16,282 bases of DNA. Origin: Coemansia sp. RSA 1804 (taxonomy: Eukaryota > Kickxellomycota > Kickxellomycetes > Kickxellales > Kickxellaceae). A program made the translations under genes and the position numbers. Shown one piece after another: positions 9,506-16,282 of this stretch. Below the pieces are notes generated by a model. That model ran no database searches, was not told the DNA's origin, and saw nothing but the letters and a program-made list of their open reading frames with translations. The stretch spans positions 1 through 16,282 of the forward strand of contig JANBTH010000490.1 in the NCBI GenBank assembly GCA_027578815.1, read 5' to 3'. Numbering within the stretch: the first letter of the stretch is position 1; each line of letters begins with the position of its first letter.

Positions 9506-10743
9506 GACAGTACTTTGAATATAACGTTCCATAGGCTTTTTCTTATTGCTGGATGTGCACTTTTGTAATCAGCTCATATTCACCTTGAATATACACCACG
9601 TCTATCGGGCAGAGGCACGGATCTCTGTATTTAGTTGGAACCTTTAGCAATGCGGCATGTGAGTTTTATTTTAATTCTTCAACCGTTTCTATTTTCCTTA
9701 TATACACTGTAGAAATGCCCACAAAATATGAGCAGAATAAATAGATTGGCAGGGATGTGTTCCTTCAAGAAAGAAGCACATGTAAGAAGTTTTGATTAAA
9801 AATACGTCCAGTATGTTATTCCAATCGCATTTTGCTTTGAGTATATGCAAATCATTTTTTGATCTGCCTTTAGCAAATGATAAGGGCGTTTAAATTTCTA
9901 TGCGGACATGCAAACACATTTCAAGTATTTGGCAGGTACCCGTATGCAGCCTGTCCCGAGCCACTTGTTGTGTTGCAAATAAACGAATGAAAGACGGCTG
10001 AATCAGAATGTGAGAAATGGCTGCGAAATTTATTGTTTGTTTACGCACTTTGGAATCGGTAGACAACCAATAAGTTGGTATATGAAAGGGGCTGTGAATG
10101 TGTTGCAGTTGAACCTCTATAAATACTAATGATAAGCCCTCCAAAATTTGGTTTTATTTCAATAAACGCACTATATAAAGCAAGGATGCCAATGGTAGGT
10201 CTGGATGTTGTTCGGTGGTTGTGTTCTGCAATAGCACTTTGAAACTCCGCCATAACTTTGGTCAATAAACCAGCTCCTTTTGCTGGTGATTCGACCAGCT
10301 GCTGCTTCTTTTTCTGCTGCAGATCCCCCGAAATGGAAGCTTTGGCCAGTGGAGAAAAGCAAAGAGCTGCAAGATGCAATGGCAGTCCGGCTAAGCTGCT
10401 TGCTTTTTTTTGACCACAGCAAACTGGGTCAAAGGATTGCCACATTAATGATTCTCTTTTTGTAAGTTTATTATGTTCAGATTTTTTGAAGCGCCCTTGG
10501 AGGGATGGTGGAAAATACCTCTTTGCAAAGCTCTCTTCTCTTTCCTTTCCTCATTCCTTATTCTACTTTGACAGCCCTATCTTGGTCCCCTCCCTTTTTT
10601 TAATAGAAACAGGTGTCTGTGATTGTGCTTGTTGGCGGGTTAATAGAATCCAATTATATGTAAAGCCCTACGTCCCTGTCTCTTTTCCGTCTTTCCAACC
10701 CCCTCTTCTCGTTTTCTTGCCGCCACGTCCTCTTTCTATACCC
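9506..10743 (+). other. Intergenic: metaxin 3' region, then promoter and leader of the Zn2Cys6 gene
   Basis: The left part is AT-rich and holds AATAAA at 9736-9741, a possible metaxin poly(A) signal about 230 bases past its stop. Two TATA-like elements occur at 10118-10125 (TATAAATA) and 10172-10179 (TATATAAA). From about 10530 to the ATG at 10744 the plus strand is strongly pyrimidine-rich, as in fungal promoters and leaders. The short minus-strand frames at 10041-10445 show no recognisable protein. Confidence 0.55.
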
Positions 10744-13362
10744 ATGTCGCAACTTCATCGCATCTCAACTCTTTTGAATAATCGCGCAAGGGGCTCAAAC
10801 AACACTACTTCCCAGGAAACGATCTATATTAGTGGGCTGCGCAGCAGCAGATCCCCTCCATTAACAACACGGTCATCTACGCTAGAGGACTCTGACGCCA
10901 GCAGCCCAGAGATGGAGCACAGCCATGATAACAGCCACGCAAAGGCTGACCCTGCTCCCGACCATTTTCCTTTCTATTCATCAGTACCTAAACCACCACC
11001 CATGTCTTCTTTGTCGACGCAAGAAGTAGTAAGCTCTAATAGCATCTCGCCTGTTGGTCATTCCCAGCATGTTATCCGCGAACAGCCGATATACATTGAC
11101 AATGGCTACCGATATCGTCCATATCAACCAGCTCCGAGCCTTGACCGATCCTCGGAATTCTACTCATCTTCCTCTTTGCCGCAGAATCGATCCCACACAG
11201 CCCATTACCAACAAATTCAGCAGCAGCATCTGGAGCAGCAGGGCTTTCCCAGCATTGTTCAGCACCACAACGGCAGTGCGCAAAGCCGGCCATATGGTCA
11301 TCCTTTGCGTGGTCGGCAAAGGCGCACACATGCTTGTGTGAACTGTCACAATAAGAAGCTCAAGTGCGAAGGCGATGGCTCTAAATGCCGGAACTGCATC
11401 CGCATGGATATTGAATGCAAGTGGGTGCCTACGAAAAAACGTGGTCCAAAGCCTAGAAACAAAAGGCTGGTGGAAACTGCCGCAGCAGAGGCAGCAGATG
11501 CAGACGCATACTCGGCGTCATTGGACTCTGTCGCCACAACTGCAGAGACACGGTCGCTTGAAATCGATATTGATATTGACAATCAGAATGCACCCGTTGA
11601 GTCCGATCCGACAAACGAACTTTTGTGCTTGGACAAAAGTGAGTTGCCTAATAGCATGTCCGAAAGCTATGCTAGGATGCTAGAAGACTCAAGTGAGATT
11701 GGTGTGTTTATCAATCCTTTGCGTGACAGAAGTATTATCACTAACAGTGGCGAGTCTCAGGAAAGGATTTTTCAGCGGTTCTTCTCGGACGAGATACCTG
11801 AAGAAACGCGGGAGACAGTAATGTACTACTTTGACTACTTTTACAGCATCTGTCCGATATTTCATCCGGCCATGTTTGTACGCAGACTTGTCGAGGGCAA
11901 GGTTGAGAGCATTCTTCTTGAGGCAATGAGGGCATCTGCCGCCAGAATCATCATGAAAAAGACTGGAAAGACCATTGATGTCGACAAGCTCATTAACCAA
12001 ATATACAAACGCCTTATTTTGTATGTTGACCGCCCAACTGTGGATTATGTACGCACCGTTGTCCTTATGGCCTCGCTCAATGGTGGCGAAGGGAATTTTT
12101 TGATGTATAACTCTCTTACCTACTTGGCTGTGAGCCTTGTGACTCGTCTTGGCTGGAATGCAATTGATCTGGAGAACCCAGAAAAGCACGCATCATCGTG
12201 GGAGGAATGGGTCATGACCGAGATTAAGAGACGTATTTTTTGGACCACGTATCAGATAGACTGCTACCAGAGTCTGCTCAGCGACAGACCAATGTCGATT
12301 GGTGGCCAGCATATCTATGTGCTGTCACCCGGATCGGACGCTGTGTGGGACAATGTGAATATTCCTCGGAGCAACAACTGGCCTGTCCATTTTGATCCGT
12401 TTGAGGGCAAAGAAACTATCCTGAAAGAAGCAAAGGCAATGCATCCATTTGTCGACCTGTGCAATCTTACAGCAATCATAACCCAGGAAACTAGGTTTAT
12501 TTCGGACTTTAAGGTCAGCATAAGGTCAACCTGTATGGCAAATGGGCTTGGGCCAGTTGCCGAGTTTATGCAGAAACCGGATAGCTTTCCAATCAATATT
12601 CGGTTGACTGTAAAGAGTCTCTTTGAATACTCAGAGTTTAGGGAGGTGCACCACAATCTGTGCAGGTGGCGAAACGAGCTTATGCGCGCTGAGGAGCTGA
12701 AGGAGTATTGGAAGCCGTCATTTTCATTTACAGAGTTTGGATGCCACGACCATCGTTTACATTGGATACGCGTTCGGTACTTTTGCCTCTATGCATACTT
12801 TATGCCTCTTCTTCACATCCTGCACATGACAAACCGCCCGTCGTTCTTTTCGCCAGACACCGCCGATCCGTCTGCTCAGCCCAAGTATTCCGGGTCGATG
12901 GAACACAGTGTGATTCGAGAGCTGATGGAGGGCGTCTTTTCAGGCACTTTGAACGACGGATTTCTTGCTTACGACGTTGTGCAGGAGTCGTGGGACATTT
13001 GTGTTGATTCTGTGTATGATTATGTGACTTTCCTCGACAAGAACACGGATATCCCTTATGAGAGATACGATCAGATTATTCCGTTTGGCCTGTTCACCTC
13101 CATCACTGTGCTCATTCGCCATACGCGCGTTTGTCGGCAAAAGATCGAACAGATAAACGGGTCTGTGGGCAAAAGCGGACATGACCTTAGAAACCTAAGA
13201 GAGGAGTTGCTGAAGAGCATCCGTGCATTGCGACGCCTGTGGTCTCTTTTGCTGGACCTTGGTGCCGTTTGGAAGGTGAATGGGATGGAGGCACTCTTGC
13301 GCATCATGGAGGTGGAAGAGATGACAAATGCGGCCGACATGTTGTCTGAGCTGGTTCTGTAG
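10744..13362 (+). CDS. Zn2Cys6 (Gal4-type) transcription factor with fungal middle homology region
   Basis: A single uninterrupted exon encodes 872 residues. The binuclear zinc cluster uses Cys198, 201, 208, 215, 218 and 225 (spacing C-x2-C-x6-C-x6-C-x2-C-x6-C), with CHNKKLKC typical of the family and a basic linker KKRGPKPRNKR just after. A Ser-rich and Gln-rich region (QQIQQQHLEQQ near 156-166) precedes the cluster. An Ala/Asp-rich segment and an EIDIDID run follow. From about residue 355, YYFDYFYSICPIFHPAMF, then RRIFWTTYQIDCYQ near 503 and DRPMSI, match the Fungal_trans (PF04082-type) regulatory domain. The frame is open upstream to 10486, but only from a TTG, and it reads as Phe/Pro/Leu-rich pyrimidine leader, so the first ATG is chosen. 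Such proteins bind CGG-type half-sites in the nucleus. The regulated pathway cannot be told from the sequence. Confidence 0.93.
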   Translation: MSQLHRISTLLNNRARGSNNTTSQETIYISGLRSSRSPPLTTRSSTLEDSDASSPEMEHSHDNSHAKADPAPDHFPFYSSVPKPPPMSSLSTQEVVSSNSISPVGHSQHVIREQPIYIDNGYRYRPYQPAPSLDRSSEFYSSSSLPQNRSHTAHYQQIQQQHLEQQGFPSIVQHHNGSAQSRPYGHPLRGRQRRTHACVNCHNKKLKCEGDGSKCRNCIRMDIECKWVPTKKRGPKPRNKRLVETAAAEAADADAYSASLDSVATTAETRSLEIDIDIDNQNAPVESDPTNELLCLDKSELPNSMSESYARMLEDSSEIGVFINPLRDRSIITNSGESQERIFQRFFSDEIPEETRETVMYYFDYFYSICPIFHPAMFVRRLVEGKVESILLEAMRASAARIIMKKTGKTIDVDKLINQIYKRLILYVDRPTVDYVRTVVLMASLNGGEGNFLMYNSLTYLAVSLVTRLGWNAIDLENPEKHASSWEEWVMTEIKRRIFWTTYQIDCYQSLLSDRPMSIGGQHIYVLSPGSDAVWDNVNIPRSNNWPVHFDPFEGKETILKEAKAMHPFVDLCNLTAIITQETRFISDFKVSIRSTCMANGLGPVAEFMQKPDSFPINIRLTVKSLFEYSEFREVHHNLCRWRNELMRAEELKEYWKPSFSFTEFGCHDHRLHWIRVRYFCLYAYFMPLLHILHMTNRPSFFSPDTADPSAQPKYSGSMEHSVIRELMEGVFSGTLNDGFLAYDVVQESWDICVDSVYDYVTFLDKNTDIPYERYDQIIPFGLFTSITVLIRHTRVCRQKIEQINGSVGKSGHDLRNLREELLKSIRALRRLWSLLLDLGAVWKVNGMEALLRIMEVEEMTNAADMLSELVL

Positions 13363-13558
13363 CAGTAACTTTCAACTCTTGGCTTAATAATATTTTGTTT
13401 TTTTTGTTGCTTTAAACGACTGATGTCTAATATGCGCTATTGAGGATGGATAATGTTCTTTTGGCATTTGATTGCTAAACACACTCATTTAATATAAAAC
13501 CAACCATGTTTCCAATAACAACAATATTGTTGCGAATCTTCACAGCAAAACTCATAAT
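13363..13558. other. Convergent 3' spacer with 14-base palindrome
   Basis: The spacer is 196 bases between the stop codons of the plus-strand Zn2Cys6 gene and the minus-strand hydratase. It contains T-runs soon after the regulator's stop and CAACAATATTGTTG, a perfect palindrome, at 13519-13532. No canonical AATAAA is seen for either gene, so poly(A) sites are not assigned. Confidence 0.5.
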
Positions 13559-14875
13559 CTACTCGTTAACAAACGAGGGCTTGCGCTTCTCAGCAAAGGC
13601 CGACATGCCTTCTTTCTGGTCCTTTGTGGCAAAGGTAGCTTGGAACAGACGGCGCTCAAAGTGAAGACCAGAGGATAGACTGAGCTCATACGCCTGGTTC
13701 ACAGCCTCTTTGGCCATCTGTACCGACACTGCGCCCTTTGATGCAATCTTGGCCGCTGTCTTGATTGCCTCTTCAACAAGGCTCTCGGGCGGGAATATGG
13801 CGCTGACAAGGCCAAGGATCTTTGCCTCCTGAGCATCAAGGTTGACACTGCCGGTAAGAATCATCTCCATGGCCTTGGATTTGCCAACAGCATGAGTGAG
13901 CCGCTGGGTACCGCCTGCTCCAGGGATAGTGCCAAGGTTGATTTCTGGCTGGCCAAAGACAGCCTTTTCGCCAGCATAGATGATGTCGCACATCATGGCC
14001 AGCTCGCATCCACCTCCAAGAGCGTATCCATTGACAGCAGCAACAATGGGCTTGCGCATCCTGCTAATCTGCTCGGCCCAGTGGCCAAGGAAGTTGGACT
14101 TGTAGTTGTCAATAAACTCGGTGTCCTTCATTTCCTTGATATCTGCACCAGCGGCAAACGCACGCTCGCTGCCAGTAAGAACAATTGCGCCAATACTGCT
14201 GTCGTTATCAAACTTGGCAAGTGCGTCGTTGATCTCATGGAACAGCTCGCTGCACAGCGCATTCAGGGCCTTTGGACGGTTCAGCGTAACGACCGCGACT
14301 CTGCCCTGGACCTCGGTCTTTATCATGTTGTAGGACGCCGGCCCAGAAGAGACTACCTCGTCACTTGCAAGCATTTTGTAATATTGTGTGTATAAGCGAG
14401 AAAGGAGGGAACAGAGGAAAGGTTGGCTTTTTATTAGTACAAGAAAGGTAAGGAGATGTTTTTAAAAGTGACAAGATGTTTATTCCACTAGCTATTGATA
14501 GCTAGAAAATATAAGCGATTTGTTCCGCATGTATTGGAAACAAAGATCGACATTAAGCGGAATCCAAGAATATGAGTGGTGCTTGTAGCAGAAGTAAGCA
14601 TAAAATCCCAACTGCTTTGTCAACAGAGCTGTTTTCTCCTCATGCAGCCATCGAGGCATTATTAATACGGAAACATTATTAATACAGCCACTCAGTAGAT
14701 GGTGGATAGTCAGTCATTAAAGCTACTATATTGTTTGATACGTACCAAAGCGAATAAAGCACGGTGCACCTCTTACACCGCTCTTCGCAGAAGCAGAGGC
14801 AATGCCAGCCCTTGCAGCCGAGGCCATGGAATAAGATGCGCCTAGTGGCTTGAGAGCGGCGGCAAGACTAATCAT
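13559..14875 (-). CDS. ECHS1: Mitochondrial short-chain enoyl-CoA hydratase (2 exons)
   Basis: Exon 1 is 14875..14746 and exon 2 is 14352..13559, joined over a 393-base intron (TTTG|GTACGT to GGTAG|TC) in phase 1; the product is 307 residues. Exon 1 encodes a classic mitochondrial presequence: rich in Ala, Ser, Arg and Lys with no acidic residue (MISLAAALKPLGASYS onward). Exon 2 is crotonase: LNRPKALNALC, then FAAGADIKEM forming the oxyanion region, and the two catalytic glutamates, E160 in GGGCELAMMCD and E180 in FGQPEINLGTIPGAGG. The enzyme hydrates trans-2-enoyl-CoA to 3-hydroxyacyl-CoA in matrix beta-oxidation and branched-chain amino-acid breakdown. The C-terminus (SFVNE) is not a peroxisomal PTS1. 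An ATG at 14374 would give an unspliced 271-residue form without the presequence. Two competing upstream AGs (CAAG, CGAG) break the frame, supporting the TAG acceptor. The exon 2 identity is near certain; the exon 1 join is strongly supported but inferred. Confidence 0.92.
14488..14505. repeat. Perfect inverted repeat CTAGCTAT-TG-ATAGCTAG
   Basis: Eight-base arms are separated by two bases inside the hydratase intron. In RNA it is too tight for a normal loop without opening a base pair, so a dimeric DNA-binding site is as likely as an RNA hairpin. Confidence 0.6.
14657..14685. repeat. Direct repeat of CATTATTAATAC (17-base period)
   Basis: Two identical 12-base copies with a 5-base spacer (GGAAA) lie in the hydratase intron, about 60-90 bases inside the donor. 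No coding role. Confidence 0.6.
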
Positions 14876-15349
14876 AGCGGACAAATATAGGAGTGTATAT
14901 AAGATGGACGACGCTGTAGTGCCAGAGATAAAGAAAATATAGTAGGAGAAAATGGAGTTGGCCAGCGTATATTATAAAAGACGATAAGAGAGCTTTAAAG
15001 AAGAGACCCTTGTGTTTAATTTGTAACTCTTGCCAGCTGTGCTGGAATGTCGTGAGAATAAAAGAGGTCTTTAGCAACACGACATTATTCACGTGTGAAA
15101 GATAAAGACGAAAAACATTAATTCGCTAGGCCATTCCCCACCCCCCAATCCTAGTGAAGAGGCTGACTGTCTTCAAGATCCACGATCAAAATATCGATTA
15201 ATCGTAATCAGCATACAGCACAAATGAGAGAAGGGAAATATAGAGAAAGAGAGAAACAGAATTAACAGTGCGAACAGAACACAAACTACAGGATGTGTCC
15301 TCCTTTCTTTCAAAAGTCTACGGCATAAGGATTATATAGTATTTTAGCC
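14876..15349. promoter_or_regulatory. Divergent promoter between enoyl-CoA hydratase and eL24
   Basis: The 474 bases separate the start codons of the minus-strand hydratase (14875) and plus-strand eL24 (15350). It contains CACGTG at 15090-15095, the core of bHLH-type sites, a C-run near 15135-15147, and the palindrome CGATTAATCG at 15195-15204. The 15230-15310 part is purine-rich and then pyrimidine-rich ahead of eL24. No ORF is convincing. Confidence 0.6.
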
Positions 15350-16282
15350 ATGAAGTGAGTGTCGGATGCATCATCCATCCATCGTTGTATGCGTGAACGG
15401 CCATATCGTGTGGAAGGGACAGAACGTAGGACGCATAGCAGCAGGATTGACGCTGGAACAGGGCGAGAAGGAGGCAATGGATGCGACTTTTTGTGATGGA
15501 TTCAATGTTAGGCTTGGGCGATTGATTGATGTGGGAAAAACGCGTATCCCCTTTTCTAAGAATCACTCGAATGTTTGGGGACGTAATTTATGCCTACAGC
15601 ATTGGGGCGAATTTGGACGAATTCAACAACTCAATAATGCCTACTGACTTCAGAAATGAGAATATACGAAGACCACTCCTTGCCTTTTTATCGATTTGAG
15701 AGGAAATTCCAAAAGGGGGACTTGCTAAGCAAATCCGCAATTTCCTAACCTCAACACCCCCGCTCTGGAGAGGGTGGGTTTGAGTGTAGTGGTAGAACAA
15801 ATTGTTAGCTTGGAATCCCGTCAGCAAGCAGGTCATTCGTGTGGTCCTTTGATTGACCTGTTTCAGACACCATACTGGTTTGACAAAGAAAGCAGCGCCG
15901 GTCGAAAGCTGTTCCTTCCACACTACTACTGACCTTGGCGTTTGTGCAGACGCAACTAGCAACTACAAGTAACAACGTTGCTATATTTGGCATTGAATAC
16001 GTACTAACAACTGTTCTTTTTCTCTCTTTGCATTTCTGCTGCTCCCTTGTGGTTGGATAATAGGCTCGAGAACTGCTCTTTCTCCGGGTACAAGATCTAC
16101 CCCAGCCGCGGGCGCGTGTTCATTCGTGGAGACTCGAAGACATTCCGCTTCCTGAGCTCCAAGACGAACTCTCTGTTCGACCAGGAGAAGAACCCACGTA
16201 AGATTGCGTGGACCAGGATATACCGTAAGGCGCACCGCAAGGGCCTGAAGGAGGAGACATCGAAGAAGCGCACCCGCCGCGC
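15350..16282 (+). CDS. RPL24: Ribosomal protein eL24 (5' part; cut by the window end)
   Basis: Exon 1 contributes only five coding bases (15350..15354, ATGAA) before donor GTGAGT. Exon 2 starts at 16064, completing M-K-L-E-N-C, so the join reads MKLENCSFSGYKIYPSRG. The window holds 74 complete codons plus two bases of a protein that is usually about 130-160 residues. NPRKIAWTRIYRKAHRKG and KKRTRRA are signatures of eL24 and not of the ribosome-biogenesis paralogue Rlp24, which has CxxC-type zinc cysteines; only one Cys (residue 6) is present here. eL24 sits on the 60S subunit and contributes an intersubunit bridge. Codons strongly favour C/G endings, as expected for high expression. An intron right after the start codon is common in fungal ribosomal protein genes. 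The upstream neighbour is the divergent hydratase gene. Confidence 0.95.
15355..16063 (+). other. Long first intron of eL24 with perfect TACTAAC branch site
   Basis: It is 709 bases from GTGAGT to ATAATAG. The branch site TACTAAC is at 16002-16008, followed by a long pyrimidine-rich tract. Such length is unusual beside the other introns here and typical of hosts for intronic small RNAs. A structured core occurs at about 15745-15872. The frames open within the intron resemble nothing known. Confidence 0.9.
15750..15872 (+). ncRNA. Possible structured intronic RNA (H/ACA-like, weak)
   Basis: Two hairpins are visible. The first pairs CTCAA..ACCC with GGGT..TTGAG (15750-15784). The second pairs AAGCAGGTCA (15826-15835) with TGACCTGTTT (15854-15863), ten pairs including one G-U. 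AGAACA at 15794-15799 fits the H-box pattern ANANNA, and ACA at 15867-15869 comes just after the second stem, about 72 bases past the H box. Against it: lower stems and pseudouridylation pockets are not clear, and the hinge before hairpin 2 is too long for a canonical molecule. Confidence 0.25.

Larger units (their letters stand above)
14353..14745 (-). other. Intron of the enoyl-CoA hydratase gene
   Basis: At 393 bases, it is longer than the introns of the HSF-type, exportin and metaxin genes (107-158 bases). On the minus strand a TACTAAT branch-like site (14439-14433) is followed by a long pyrimidine tract. It also contains a perfect inverted repeat at 14488-14505 and two copies of CATTATTAATAC at 14657-14668 and 14674-14685. 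It may hide an alternative promoter for the 14374 start. Confidence 0.7.

Noticed and set aside
10041..10445. 134-codon minus-strand frame between metaxin and the Zn2Cys6 gene
   Set aside because: No recognisable family, no neighbouring exon with matching phase, and other frames in the same stretch are open too. It lies in the likely promoter of the plus-strand gene.
13892..14395. 167-codon plus-strand frame opposite the hydratase
   Set aside because: Antisense of a strongly conserved crotonase domain with biased codons; no protein family recognised.
15366..15647. 93-codon plus-strand frame after the eL24 start
   Set aside because: It lies wholly inside the eL24 intron, is not in frame with the eL24 ATG and resembles nothing known.
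15494..15647. Box C/D snoRNA with GTGATGG and CTGA in the eL24 intron
   Set aside because: The C-like box is imperfect, the spacing of about 150 bases is too long and no terminal stem is seen.
15778..15846. tRNA-like sequence (GTGTAGTGGTAGAACA) in the eL24 intron
   Set aside because: It resembles a tRNA D-arm/A box, but no matching acceptor stem, anticodon arm or proper GGTTCGAATCC-type T-loop follows.

Overview
The window is nuclear DNA from a fungus. A Zn2Cys6 transcription factor with a fungal-specific middle homology region and a Skn7-type HSF protein are fungal hallmarks. Genes are spaced, lie on both strands and carry short GT-AG introns; one intron has a perfect TACTAAC branch site. 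A full exportin-4, which budding and fission yeasts lack, suggests an early-diverging (non-Dikarya) lineage such as Zoopagomycota or Mucoromycota. That placement is inference. No bacterial operon, CRISPR array, tRNA, rRNA or transposon is visible.

Layout. 1-1912: mostly unexplained intergenic DNA, with two weak small-ORF candidates. 1913-3036 (-): two-exon Skn7-type HSF regulator without the usual receiver domain. 3037-3813: intergenic. 3814-7919 (-): exportin-4; I rebuilt two small 5' exons, giving a 1268-residue protein. 7920-8228: 309-base divergent promoter. 8229-9505 (+): two-exon metaxin/Sam37-like outer-membrane assembly protein. 9506-10743: intergenic plus pyrimidine-rich leader. 10744-13362 (+): Zn2Cys6 regulator. 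13363-13558: short convergent spacer. 13559-14875 (-): mitochondrial enoyl-CoA hydratase, with the targeting presequence on its own exon. 14876-15349: divergent promoter. 15350 to window end (+): ribosomal protein eL24, with a 5-base coding first exon, a 709-base intron, and truncation by the window edge.

The genes are housekeeping and regulatory loci with no evident shared pathway: nuclear export, mitochondrial beta-barrel biogenesis, mitochondrial beta-oxidation, translation and two transcription factors. The two divergent pairs (exportin-4/metaxin and hydratase/eL24) may share promoters. The main annotation gains are the small first exons of exportin-4, metaxin, hydratase and eL24, all too short to show in a simple ORF scan. 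The points most worth checking are the receiver-less Skn7-type protein, the possible second (non-mitochondrial) start of the hydratase, and the structured core of the eL24 intron. I see no convincing undescribed multi-gene system.
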